A stretch of DNA of 64,000 bases from Cyanodermella asteris (Eukaryota; Ascomycota; Lecanoromycetes; Ostropales; Stictidaceae). Below, in pieces: positions 11,081-20,729 of this stretch. The translations under genes were made by a program, and so were the position numbers. Positions within the stretch are counted from its first letter, which is position 1; every line of letters begins with the position of its first letter. The DNA is taken from positions 379,034-443,033 of the forward strand of contig UYJD01000015.1 of the NCBI GenBank assembly GCA_900618795.1, given 5' to 3'. The notes under the pieces are model-generated. The model was not told where the DNA came from and searched no databases. It saw only the letters and a program-made list of their open reading frames with translations.

Positions 11081-13189
11081 ATGTCGGGCTATTACAGTGA
11101 CGAGCCACCTCGGCGGCGGAGTCATCGATCCCGCCGTCCAGTCTACGAAGAGAAGATTGTTGAGTCTCGCCAGGGTCGTGGACAACCACCGATCCTGCAA
11201 GCATTGGTCAGGCGTCCGAGAAGCGACAGCAGTGATTCGATCGAAGAAATCGAACGCGAATTCGACTCCGAAAGCGGTGCATACATCCAACGCCAGCGAA
11301 GAGTGCGGGATAGATATGGCGACCAATATGGCGACTCTCGCGGTGCTGGCCATTCCGATGCCGGGCGCTCACGCAGGAGCCGTCGCGGTAACAGGCGCAG
11401 AAGTGACAGCTATGATTCATACGACTCATACGACTCAGACACCGAATCTTCAAGGAGCAGACCGCCTATCAAACGCCGCAAATCGATTCCTGAAAAAGCG
11501 CTCGAGGCGGTTGGATTGGGAGGAGCTGCCGCAGCCATCGCAGACAAAGTGCGCGGACGCAGTAAGAGTCGGAATCGGGGCCGCGACGATAGCAGAGACC
11601 GTTCGGACAGTCGCGACAGCTACCGCTATGACCGGCGCACCCAATCGGCCGGCCCTGGACGAGGCAGGTCTGCATCGCGAGGGCCTGATAAGAGGAAGAG
11701 GATCGAAGATGCAGCAAAAGCTGCACTGGCTGCAGCTGCCATTGAAGCATGGCGATCGCGCAAGAACGTCGGCGGCGAGGCGGGCAAGCGCATTTTGACT
11801 GCCGCCATCGGCGCAGCTGGTATCGATGCTGTGGTTCAGCAAGAGGACAGACACGGCAACCGAAATGCCATCGCATCAGCAATTGGTGGTTTGGCCACAA
11901 ACAGACTTGTCAACGGTCGTTCACGATCGCGGTCTCGTCCCGGAGATCGCGGAAATGGCACGGCTGGCACGGCTGCCTCAGTTGCTGCACTGGCTGCTCT
12001 TGCCGGCAAAGCCATCAAGGATCATCATGACCGATCGAAGTCTCGTCCTCGAGGAGGTGATAGAGATTATTATGGATCCGATGCTGATGAAGACGACACG
12101 CCAGCTGAAAGACGTCGCAAGAGTTTGAGCGAGCATTTATACAAGCCCACTGATCGCATTCTCGCAAAGATGGGTCTTGGCGAGTCCGAGAACCACAAGC
12201 CCTGCTACTACGTTGACAAATATGGTCGCCGGCATTACAGCGACGAAGACGATTACAACCCTCCGGGCGATGGTCCTCGGCTCCGCGGAGGCGGAGGCGA
12301 AGATGGATCAGACTCGTCGAGCTGCTCAACAGACAGCTACAGTTCCGGCGAGGAGAGAGAAAAGATCAAGAAGCTTCGCACCAAAGGTTTGATCACTGGT
12401 GGTCTTGCTGCCGTGGCCACAATTCATGCCGCACACAGCGTGTACAGCTCCATGGAAGCGCGCGAAAAGCGTCATCAAAAAGTCCTCAATGGCAAGATGA
12501 CGCCCGAAGAAGCTCGTCGCCTTAAAGGCCGAGCCGCTCTGCAAGATATTGCTGCAGTCGGCATTGCTGCGCTCGGAGTGAAAGGAGCGTTGTCTGAGTG
12601 GAAAGAGGTCAAAGAAAAGCGTGGTAGCATGTCCGCGCGCAACATTCGTCTCGAAGAGATGAGACAACACCGAGAAGAGAAGAAGAAGCGAGGTGAGTGG
12701 AACGAGGAGCTTTGGCGTAGCAAGCGCGAGCAGCGCGCCAGATCTCAAGGCCGTCTTGGTGCAGCAGGAGCAGGTGCCGCAGGTGGTGGTGCTGGTGCCA
12801 TTGGCTACGGCAACGATGACGATGGCCGCTCTGAAGGACGTCAAGCTATCACAGACGGCAGAGATAGCGATCGAGGAGGACGTGGCCGCAGCCGCGGTCG
12901 ACGATACGACGATTACAGCGACGATGGTGACGATGACGATTACGATGACAGATACAGAACGCGCCGGGGATACAGGAACAGTCTGCCACCAGACTTCAGC
13001 CGCGGTAAAGCCTACCGCAGACTCGAAAAGTATGAAACCGACGATGGAGGTAGACGTGCTGGGGGTTACGCTGACGGACCTATCTATTATACAGACGGGA
13101 ACCCCTACCAGACGACTGCTGGGAGTTCGGCCTTGAGGGAGCAGCTGCCGCCGCCGCCCATGGGATATAGCTCGGCCCCTAGATACTGA
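11081..13189 (+). CDS. DUF3824-type Ser/Arg-rich protein
   Basis: Intronless 702-aa protein of very low complexity, rich in Arg, Ser, Asp and Gly. It begins MSGYYSDEPPRRRSHRSRR, carries a YDSYDSYDSD run near residues 110-120, RS and SR dipeptides throughout, and several short Ala/Gly-rich hydrophobic patches (LGGAAAAIADKVRG, AAKAALAAAAIEAW, AASVAALAALAGKAIKDHH, GLITGGLAAVATIHAAHSVYSS). Alternation of such patches with RS-rich disordered stretches is characteristic of fungal DUF3824 proteins, whose role is unknown. A charged helix (EWKEVKEKRGSMSARNIRLEE) precedes a Pro-rich tail with GYSSAPRY at the C terminus. A polyadenylation-type AATAAA lies at 13286. Whether the Ala-rich patches are amphipathic membrane-binding segments or coiled helices cannot be told here. 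Confidence 0.85.
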   Translation: MSGYYSDEPPRRRSHRSRRPVYEEKIVESRQGRGQPPILQALVRRPRSDSSDSIEEIEREFDSESGAYIQRQRRVRDRYGDQYGDSRGAGHSDAGRSRRSRRGNRRRSDSYDSYDSYDSDTESSRSRPPIKRRKSIPEKALEAVGLGGAAAAIADKVRGRSKSRNRGRDDSRDRSDSRDSYRYDRRTQSAGPGRGRSASRGPDKRKRIEDAAKAALAAAAIEAWRSRKNVGGEAGKRILTAAIGAAGIDAVVQQEDRHGNRNAIASAIGGLATNRLVNGRSRSRSRPGDRGNGTAGTAASVAALAALAGKAIKDHHDRSKSRPRGGDRDYYGSDADEDDTPAERRRKSLSEHLYKPTDRILAKMGLGESENHKPCYYVDKYGRRHYSDEDDYNPPGDGPRLRGGGGEDGSDSSSCSTDSYSSGEEREKIKKLRTKGLITGGLAAVATIHAAHSVYSSMEAREKRHQKVLNGKMTPEEARRLKGRAALQDIAAVGIAALGVKGALSEWKEVKEKRGSMSARNIRLEEMRQHREEKKKRGEWNEELWRSKREQRARSQGRLGAAGAGAAGGGAGAIGYGNDDDGRSEGRQAITDGRDSDRGGRGRSRGRRYDDYSDDGDDDDYDDRYRTRRGYRNSLPPDFSRGKAYRRLEKYETDDGGRRAGGYADGPIYYTDGNPYQTTAGSSALREQLPPPPMGYSSAPRY

Positions 13190-14374
13190 GCTTGCCTTGC
13201 ATGCCGCGACCGGCTAAGTACCAGACTCAGCACTCAGTCGCCATGAGTCGGGTACGTGATGCGAGTCAACGGATCCGTCCGCCCCAATAAAGCGATGTTA
13301 TGAAGCCATGTATGAATGAAACAAAGATGGGACGCAGATTATTGTTGAGATGGACGGACAAGATTCGATTGTGTTTACGGCTCCCACGAATGTACACTAG
13401 GATGATCTATTCGGTCAGCGCTATCATTCATCTGGTGCTTAGTGTGGAGGGTGTGGGGAAGGCTTTGTTGTCGGTTCTAAACTTCTTGCTACGAAATAAT
13501 GATAAATGACGAAGATAATACCGGTGGTCTCTATATCGGCGATTGTGTTGCAGATCCACTTCTCAGGGCTAGACTACTATTAAAGACAAGCGCCTACTGA
13601 CCGGTTCATCGAAGATTGGGACGTGACCTCGCCAGGTATACTCGAAGCTACAGAACACCAACGCCGGCACCTTGTCGACGCATCGTACGAGCGAAATCCA
13701 ACTTGGGGGCCAGCGACGTCAGAAGCAGTAGACCAAGACCCCACCGGTGCTTCTCTTGCAGTCTTCCAGAAGGTCAATATTCGCGTGGTCACGCAAAGCC
13801 GGGGTCACCACCTTGTTGTATGATGCGACACGACCCTGCCAATCAAACGCTCGCAAAGGCGAAAGTCGAACCATCTCGCCTCACAGAACAGCTTTCCCAA
13901 ACATGGGAGACAGGCAAACCGTGCCTCCGTATTTCCGTACCGCCGGAGCAGCAGCATAGCCCTGCTGGGCAGCCCCCAACATAATGACAAGGGCTGCTCT
14001 GTTTCGCGTGGTGCGAGCTGCCGATCGTTACCTCAGCCTCCGAACCTTGAGCTACGATGAAACATCACGGGCCTCCATGTCATGCCTCTCAAACATACGA
14101 GACACCCTGCGATTCGACTTTCGATGCGAGCAACCACTGCTACAGGCTGACTCGTTGCGAGCCTGTGAAGTCATCATGAGGAAACTATGATACATATAGC
14201 TCGCTTCCAGCTCTCGCTTTCTTTAATCGCAAAGCATTTCTCTATACCAAAAACATCTACGTTTCGTTTTGTGTTTAGCAGTTCGATTACTGATTTCCTG
14301 TTCACTGTGACTTGACGTCGACGGCATCTTTCTCTTCTTCAACACCAACTTATTTTCAACCACATCAGCACGTC
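13190..14374. other. Intergenic, DUF3824 3' region and GH43 promoter
   Basis: AATAAA at 13286-13291 probably ends the DUF3824 transcript. ORFs of 60-122 codons between 13580 and 14190 overlap one another on both strands and show no domain. The last 180 bp, with ACATATAG near 14192 and a CT-rich stretch, is the likely GH43 promoter and leader. Confidence 0.45.
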
Positions 14375-15391
14375 ATGTATGCTTCCCTCCTGACCGCTGC
14401 CGCCCTGGCGCCTCTGGCTCTCGCAAGCCCCATGGTGAAGCGCGAATACAACGGCCCCGTCCTTCAGGACAACTTCCCGGATCCATCCTTGATCCAAGTC
14501 GGCGACACCTGGTACTCCTTCGCTACCGGGCCGGGTCCCTTGGGCAACCTCGCCCCCGCCATCCCGTACGCCACCTCAAAGGACTTTCAAACCTGGACCT
14601 TCAACGGCGGCAACAAAGTCCTCAACCGCCTCGGCAACTGGGCCAACCCGTCCGGTGTCTGGGCGCCCGATGTTCCCCAGCTCCCTGACAACAGCTTCGT
14701 CATGTACTACACCGCCGAAGGCAAGAACCCCAATGCCGCGAACGACAAGAAGGTCTACCACTGTGTCGGAGCGGCCACATCCAAGAACGTCGAGGGCCCA
14801 TACGAGCCAATCGACAACGCACTCGCCTGCCCCATCGACCAAGGCGGCGCAATCGATCCATCCGGCTTCGTCGACAGCGACGGATCGATCTACGTCGTGT
14901 ACAAGGTCGACGGCAACAACATCGGCTCCGGCGGAAACTGCAACAACGGCAACAAAAAGGGCCAGAAGCCCACGCCGATCATACTCCAGAAGATGAAGGC
15001 CGACGGCATCACGCTCGATGGCCCGCCGCAGACGATCCTGGATCGCGACAACAACGACGGACCGCTCGTCGAGGCGCCTTCGCTCGTCAAGAAGGACAAC
15101 AGCTACTTCTTGTTCTTCAGCTCGAACTGCTACTCCGGTCCGGATTATGATACCAGCTATGCGGTCAGCACGAATGGCATCACGAACGGAGGCAAGCAGT
15201 ATGCCAAGGCTCATGCTCCGGATGCGCCGCTCTTGAAGACCGGCAAATTGTATGCTCCGGGAGGACTTAGCATTGCGAAGGATGGCGTGCACGTTGCTTT
15301 CCATGCTGACAAGGGCAAGACTGCGGATACGAGACAGTTGTATGTTGGAACTGTCAACTTGGACACTGGCAAGAACATCGTCACTATCTAG
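14375..15391 (+). CDS. Secreted glycoside hydrolase family 43 (arabinanase/xylosidase type)
   Basis: Extracellular plant-cell-wall glycosidase, 338 aa, no intron. I start at the ATG at 14375 because it gives a clean signal peptide (MYASLLTAAALAPLALA) followed by a Kex2-like KR at residues 22-23; an upstream in-frame ATG at 14312 would bury that signal. The five-bladed propeller landmarks are present: DNFPDPSLI with the general-base Asp (D36), then GAIDPSGFVDSDGS with the pKa-modulating Asp, and GPLVEAPSLVKK with the acid Glu. Cys residues in YHCVGA, LACPID, GNCNNG and SSNCYSG may form disulphides. Substrate preference (arabinan, arabinoxylan, galactan) cannot be decided by eye. The gene stands alone between non-coding stretches. 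Confidence 0.9.
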   Translation: MYASLLTAAALAPLALASPMVKREYNGPVLQDNFPDPSLIQVGDTWYSFATGPGPLGNLAPAIPYATSKDFQTWTFNGGNKVLNRLGNWANPSGVWAPDVPQLPDNSFVMYYTAEGKNPNAANDKKVYHCVGAATSKNVEGPYEPIDNALACPIDQGGAIDPSGFVDSDGSIYVVYKVDGNNIGSGGNCNNGNKKGQKPTPIILQKMKADGITLDGPPQTILDRDNNDGPLVEAPSLVKKDNSYFLFFSSNCYSGPDYDTSYAVSTNGITNGGKQYAKAHAPDAPLLKTGKLYAPGGLSIAKDGVHVAFHADKGKTADTRQLYVGTVNLDTGKNIVTI

Positions 15392-16631
15392 GTGACTAGT
15401 TCTTGCTTGGGCATGTTGTAATTGGAAAGGACTTTGTACATATCTTCAATTCATGTTTGTGGATGCTGAACTGCGGTACCGTGCTCGTAAAAGTTGTCCA
15501 CACAGGGCTCGGTCAATTCGCGGAGTGCATACCTGGTTTCGATGGCCAAGAAAATGCTCCGCGTATGCCTATAATTCATATCTCACAGAGAATTATGCAG
15601 GTGCCCAGCCGGGCCAGGTGTGGCGTTGAGCAGAAGCAGGCCTGACCTAGCAGGGCACCAGGCTGGATTGAAAGCAGAAAAGTGAAGTTTGGAAGTTCGG
15701 CTCTTAATTAATTTATTTGCGCAAGGCCGCCAATGCCTGAGTCTAGATTCGTCGTTCCGACGCCGAAGCTTTCCCAATTGAAGTCTTGCGTGGTGGTTTG
15801 ACCGACTTGTGGTGCGCCCGTTTCGAGCGCTCTGGCGAGAACGTGCCTTACTTGCGAGCACGCAGCAAAGATTAGGTATCTGTTTCCTTTTAACACAAAT
15901 GCAACACTCGAGGTTAATTGTCCGGACTAAATCAAAAAAAATCCATCCTATATGGGGGGGTTTCTGCGCTCCTTCCTCTGGTGGATGGAATGCGACAGTT
16001 TTGCCTCCCAATACCCGCGTCACACGGGGACGCGGGGTCGAGTCCAGCTGCTGCAGCCCCGTTTCTCTTTTCTTTTACTTTCTGTTTCTGATTGTATATT
16101 GCTTGCAATTGCATTTGTTGATGATTTAACGCGTTGCGATAAATGTAGTAGGAGCTTGCGCTACTTCCTGGACTGTGCCGTACGTGTTCTGTTCTCGGAG
16201 CATTATTCCAGCCTGTCGGCATCGACCTGAACCGAACGCCTGGAGAGCGAGCTGCCTTTTAGTCAGGAGCAGCTTAGAAAGAAGTCCTCTTTGAATCTAG
16301 GTGCGTCCGAGGCTTGGACGACGCGTGAGTTACTTGCTAAGCATTTGTATTATTTGACTGGAGCTGGTAGATGTAGCAGAGCCAGCGGGGAATCGTCAAT
16401 ATGACCCAACTTCAGCTCAGTCACGCACACATGTACCGTCGAACCGTGAAAGGAACACAAGTGAATGATGTTGCCCGAACAGTCTCGAGCTCTGCAGTGT
16501 GGCTTCGATTCTTCTGATGGCACGTGGTAGTCGATTAACGGTGCTAGGCGATATATTACGCCTTATACACCTTCTTGCAAAATCGGGCCGGGCACGCATA
16601 GGAAGCATCTCGCCAGCAGATGTGTCCCCGT
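15392..16631. other. Intergenic, no gene seen
   Basis: Holds a G-run near 15954-15960 and a 7-bp inverted repeat (CCCGCGT/ACGCGGG) at 16014-16036. A 146-codon minus ORF at 15583-16023 and others are overlapping and featureless. Confidence 0.5.
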
Positions 16632-17255
16632 CTACCCGTCGTACTCTCGCAAAATCAGATCCACAGGAGTACCTCCCAGTCCTATCAACAGTCAGCATAC
16701 AGCCTTACAATCCTTCGAGCTGCGTCGAGACTCACCAAGTAAACCCGTCACAGAAGGCGTGTTGACGCCAGTACCTGGCGCAAAAGTCGCATTAAGATCC
16801 GCGCTGAATGGAATATGGAGCAAATTATTCAACCTCAACAGCATCTCTGGCTTCCCACCACACGTCGCGTTCACGACCGCGACAATGTGTTCGATCTCTC
16901 TGGTATCAGACGCAACATACAACTCGACGGGAAACACCTCCAGGCTATTCTTTGTCGATAGCACCTCCCCGCCGGCATATGCAAATCCCCGGCTGATGAT
17001 GAACTGGGGGACGGTCACGTCTGTTACTGGAAGATCGGCGGCTCCAAGGGAGAGCGGGTAGAAGTATCCTCCATCCTCTGGGAACTGTGGTCGGGTCACG
17101 GGCAGCGTGGAACCGTTAGCTGAGCGGGCCCACAGGGTGTATGTCGAAGGGAGAGTGACGTCGTAGTCAGAAATGGGAATGAGAGAATCGGGTACGCAGC
17201 GGTCAGCGGAGATGACAGTGGCGCAAGCCAGAAGAAGCCATGTCAGAGGATGCAT
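16632..17255 (-). CDS. Small secreted protein of unknown function
   Basis: Two exons, 17255-16736 and 16681-16632, joined across a 54-nt intron (GTGAGT...GATAG), encode 189 aa. The ATG at 17255 gives a signal peptide (MHPLTWLLLACATVISA); an in-frame ATG 15 codons upstream would mask it. The mature part is a compact beta-rich domain with two Cys visible (DRCVPD and NATCGGKP), N-glycosylation sites (NGS, NAT) and no transmembrane segment. Splicing replaces a Lys/Arg-rich read-through tail by GLGGTPVDLILREYDG, a more natural end, which supports the intron. I do not recognise the family. It could be a cell-wall or effector-like secreted protein, but nothing in the sequence says so directly. Confidence 0.7.
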
Positions 17256-17949
17256 ACTGATGATGAGGTTGGAATCGGTTGGGCTTGGTGGCGGCTTCAC
17301 CTCAGACTATCGGGAACAGGGCTGCCAAAATTTTGTCACCAAAACAAAAAGGAAATGCTCTTCTCTTTATACATGTCGGCAAAATCGCTAAACGACAGAA
17401 ACCACAGCTCTCGAAGCATAACCAGCAAAGATCATCGCATGTTTGGTCGTGGTAGACAACATCAAATATCACTTTCCAACCCCGCAATGCTCGAGAGGAA
17501 TTGCGCAATGTACAACAAACTTCTCACGAGAGTGTCCCAGGCAGTATTGGGTTACTGGGCTTGAGTTTGCTCTCCACATTTCAATTCAAAGTTCAAATCT
17601 GCTTCAAGGGTCTCGGCAACAATAAGGCGCATGTCAAAGACAATGAGCTTGGAGCCTCCTCACTTGACGATGTCGGCCGCGCACAAAGCACCGTGGTCGT
17701 CAAATCGGCGAACAGAGGTATCGTTGCTGACCAGCATCGGTATCGATATCACGAGAACAGGTTGGGATTTATGTTTTCGTCGAAATGTTTTTGTCAAAGG
17801 CGTGATTGCTAAGGTTCGTGTTGCAAGATCGAGGTTCGTCTCAGATCGTCGCCAGATGCTACCGTAAACAGCCGAACCATCAGCAGACGATAAACGAACC
17901 ACAACGCTGCCCAACGGAACACCCGTCAGCCGAGCCTTGAAGCTTGGCA
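17256..17949. other. Intergenic, no gene seen
   Basis: Upstream flank of the secreted protein gene. Short ORFs on both strands only; no recognised element before the repeat array that follows. Confidence 0.5.
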
Positions 17950-18175
17950 GTCCAGAGCGGGAGGAAAGAAGTTGCCGCCAGTGTTCCGTTCATGCCAGCT
18001 AACCGCATAGCTGGATATCCGACTAGACACCCACCTAAGCACTTAGCTAAGTGCTTAGCTAACGACCCAGCTAACGACCCAGCTAATGACCCAGCTGAGT
18101 ACCTAGCTAAGCACTTAGCTAGGTGTCTACTTAGGTACGTCTTAAGGCCGCCGGCAGAGACTTTTCCCCCGGTTT
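17950..18175 (+). repeat. 12-bp tandem repeat array A with leader and tail
   Basis: From about 17997 to 18140 the sequence runs in 12-bp steps, roughly twelve units, consensus near AGCTAAGTACCT. Examples are AGCTAAGCACTT, AGCTAAGTGCTT, AGCTAACGACCC (twice) and AGCTGAGTACCT. One frame is open throughout and reads as tetrapeptides such as KHLA, KCLA, NDPA and EYLA. A leader of about 40 bp (17958-17996) and a tail (about 18147-18170, GCCGGCAGAGACTTTT) match those of array B at 27.6 kb, differing mainly by transitions. Two adjacent units form a perfect dyad, CTAAGCACTTAG/CTAAGTGCTTAG. Whether it is a non-coding minisatellite element or part of a small coding gene is unknown. Confidence 0.75.
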
Positions 18176-19063
18176 TATTATACTCGTTCTCGATACGTCC
18201 TGCATTGTTATGTATGTATAGCCGAACGCATTGCGGTGTTCAGGAGGCTATAAGTGGCTGTTGGCCGCCAGTCTTTAGCTTCTGGGACAGCTTTATTATA
18301 CATACGTATACATTCGTCTGGCTCTTGCAAGTCTGTCATTATGGTCCCGGGTCGCCCGCCCGGTCTCCTGCCGTTCAACCATATCACCTGTGACGGTGGC
18401 ATGCGGGTACCCCAATTTCCCTTTGCCACCTTCACTCCTACTGGTGTGAGCTTCGACCTGAAACAGTTTTTGATTGAGGGGATGTCTTCGGCGTTTTTGC
18501 ATGCATTGCTGCACCTGCCACAACCACACTCATGGCCTTGGATCGGATTGCAACCGACATTGTCTGGCTGGTCGAAGTCATATTGGCGCGTACGCCACGA
18601 GTTGGTATAGCTGGTGGCTGTCCAAGAGTGACGAGCCTAATTGGTGGCTGAATCGGCTCGAAGGTCAAAGAGGCTGCTCTTATGTTGCATTACATGCCCG
18701 TTTCTGGATCGTTCGAAGGATTCCATGATTTGCTTACTTGGGCATTCTCAGCTCTCGTGGCGGTCGTCGTTGGCCCCCCCCCCCCCAGTCAAGCGCGATT
18801 TTATAGGGCTAAGCGTGCGGTCAATCCTGCCAGGTCGAACCGGTCACGGGCTGGCCACTTTTGAGGGTTCCATGCCACATTGCTTGCTGAGGCACGGCAG
18901 TGGGAAGCTGTTCGGCAGTCGTCAGCTCTGCATCTCGGCTTTCTGTTAAAGGAATCCGTCGACCCTGATCTCCGCCATTCTCCAGATCTGCACCCTTGTT
19001 CCTGGTTCCACACGATCTTGCCCCAGATTGTATCCCTTCCTGTGTCGTCATACTCCACTTTAC
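18176..19063. other. Intergenic, no gene seen
   Basis: Contains a 13-base C run at 18774-18786. ORFs of 60-122 codons on both strands have no recognisable domain and no credible splicing. Confidence 0.45.
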
Positions 19064-19366
19064 ATGATGCCAGGCACCAAAGAGCTTCGCAAATACACGC
19101 TCAGTACTGATGAGGTGGCTCTCGACTATATGCAGCATTGGCTGTTCCTTCGTCAAAGCATCGCCAAATTCGACGTTGCCGTTAAACATGTCTGGCGATC
19201 CCGGGATGCATCGAACCAGGTCCTTGCCCTATTACAATACCGCGAAGGCGACGATCCAGCCGAGGTCATGAACAGATTTATTGGAAGCGAAGACTTCAGA
19301 AGCAACATGGCGGGATTTGATATCGGCCAGATTCAGCGAGTAGAAACTTCATTACTGAATGCTTGA
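19064..19366 (+). CDS. Small uncharacterised protein, about 100 aa
   Basis: Single ORF beginning MMPGTKELRK, with adjacent ATGs at 19064 and 19067, and ending at TGA 19366 after ETSLLNA. Unlike the surrounding ORFs it has ordinary globular composition: alternating hydrophobic segments (DEVALDYMQHWLFLRQSI, FDVAVKHVW), a helix-like DDPAEVMNRFIGSEDF and a closing GFDIGQIQRVETSLL. The size and pattern recall dimeric alpha+beta-barrel proteins (ABM/EthD type), but no diagnostic motif is visible and I do not claim that function. It stands alone between array A and a dehydrogenase remnant. It might be a chance ORF or a gene fragment. Confidence 0.42.
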   Translation: MMPGTKELRKYTLSTDEVALDYMQHWLFLRQSIAKFDVAVKHVWRSRDASNQVLALLQYREGDDPAEVMNRFIGSEDFRSNMAGFDIGQIQRVETSLLNA

Positions 19367-19910
19367 GCTTTGACGCAGCCAAAAGCCAGAAAACCACAAG
19401 TCCGGCATGGTAGCTGCGATACCACTTGCACCGCAAATCTCGATACAAACCCCACGCCTCTGAAACTTACTGTTGGCACACGGCTTCTTGCGATACCGAT
19501 CTTTTCATCAATACGAGGCTAGCACCGGACTATCCGTATTGAATGCCCCTGGCGCCGTGATTCAGAAATCGATTCACGGAAGGCTGGGAGGTGTCGCAAT
19601 GGCGGTAGCTGACAATATATCATATTGAGTATCATCCAAGCTACAGCTCGAGATACCTCTCACGGGAGACACCGTGAGCTGTACTTGTGTTGTACCCATT
19701 GCCTGTACAGATACCTGAGAAGGTAGTGACGGGCAGGCTGCTCACAATGGTCGCAGCGATGCCTTTGAGCAGACCGTCGTCGCCTGTCATGGAAGGTTCT
19801 CGGATGAGCAAGAGTCTTGGAAAAGACATACCGGCGACTTGAATGCCGTCATGGGTCCTGGAACCCTTGATAAGGGCTGAAAAGGAGCGCTGTCAGTCGG
19901 TCTGAATATC
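19367..19910. other. Intergenic, upstream of the dehydrogenase remnant
   Basis: Where the N-terminal half of the dehydrogenase should be, no matching coding sequence is visible in any frame. A 62-codon minus ORF (19641-19829) has GT and AG signals around it but no family resemblance. Confidence 0.45.
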
Positions 19911-20324
19911 TTGCATGGTGTTGATCACACCTCTCCTACCGTCGTCGACGACATCCTTGCTGCCGTGAAGAGCAAGAACTTTGTTGGTGTCATAAACGCG
20001 ATTACAACCGAGGCAACAGTGGTCAAAAACGGGGAGGTGGCTAGCAAGCTTGATAGACGCAAATTCGTTGCCACGATGATGCCACCGCCAGCAAGCGTGC
20101 CGCAAGGAGTCGCCGCTAATGGCGTGTACGCATTGACAGTCGCACACTACGAAGTCGGAAAGGCTATTTGGGGAGAATACGTACCAAAGGCGTTGGGCAA
20201 CGGTGCTCTGGAAGCCAAGCCGGACCCGCTGGTGTTCGGCCACGGTCTCGAGCTGATGCAAGAAGGGCTGAACAAACAGAAGGCAGGTGTTTCCGCTCAC
20301 AAAGTCGTGATTAGTCTAGAGTAG
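19911..20324 (+). pseudogene. 5'-truncated medium-chain dehydrogenase/enoyl reductase
   Basis: The 137-codon ORF matches only the C-terminal half of fungal zinc-independent MDR enzymes (trans-enoyl reductase or TOXD-like, about 345 aa). It opens at the strand-6 region (VDHTSPTVVDDI) and runs through the typical ending: KFVATMMPPP, GVAANGVYALTVAH, WGEYVPKALGNG, LEAKPDPLVFGHGLELMQEGL and GVSAHKVVISLE. The GroES-like half and the glycine-rich NADPH motif (normally GxSSVG) are absent upstream, and the segment just before the ORF is unrelated. The retained part is free of stops, so truncation looks fairly recent or caused by rearrangement. It could instead be a short expressed protein, but it cannot bind NADPH in the normal way. 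Confidence 0.65.
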
Positions 20325-20729
20325 AGGTAGATCAATTCAGGAAAACCTCTCGATCTGTGCCCAATGAGTGCCAGTTGCTGCTACGAGTTGATGACGAGCT
20401 CTATACAGACTGGACTGCGACGAGGGAAGCTAGAGAAAACGCAAGCAGCATAGTCGCCAACTTGGGACTTGGTAGCTGGAAGAGGTAGAGCTCAGTCAGA
20501 AATTGTTGTTGAAGAGTGGTTGCTGGCAGACGTTGCCGGTCGCCACCAGATCCACGCGCTGATCGCGTTGGCTGACGGCGGGGTTTGCTCCACCTCAAAC
20601 TCCATCTACCAGCTACCTGCCTAGGTACTTATTGTTTCTCCCTGCAGCATCATTGCAACTTATCTCGCCAACCAACAATTCCGGCTGGGCTCCCACCGTG
20701 TTTGAAGACGACATGATCGTGTCATAACG
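20325..20729. other. Intergenic, upstream of the F-box/TPR gene
   Basis: No gene seen. A short stretch near 20606-20630 (AGCTACCTGCCTAGGTACTT) weakly resembles the 12-bp repeat in reverse orientation; too short to call. Confidence 0.45.

Noticed and set aside
15583-16023. 146-codon minus ORF downstream of GH43
   Set aside because: No domain or signal peptide; overlapped by equally long frames on the other strand.
16014-16036. 7-bp inverted repeat followed by GGTCGAGTCC, suggesting a tRNA T-arm
   Set aside because: The bases around GTCGAGT do not form a T-stem and no acceptor or anticodon arm can be built, so no tRNA is called.
17997-18140. Regularly repeated units considered as a CRISPR array
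   Set aside because: Units are contiguous 12-mers without spacers, in a eukaryotic genome.
19641-19829. 62-codon minus ORF with nearby GT and AG signals
   Set aside because: No family resemblance and no second exon that extends it convincingly.
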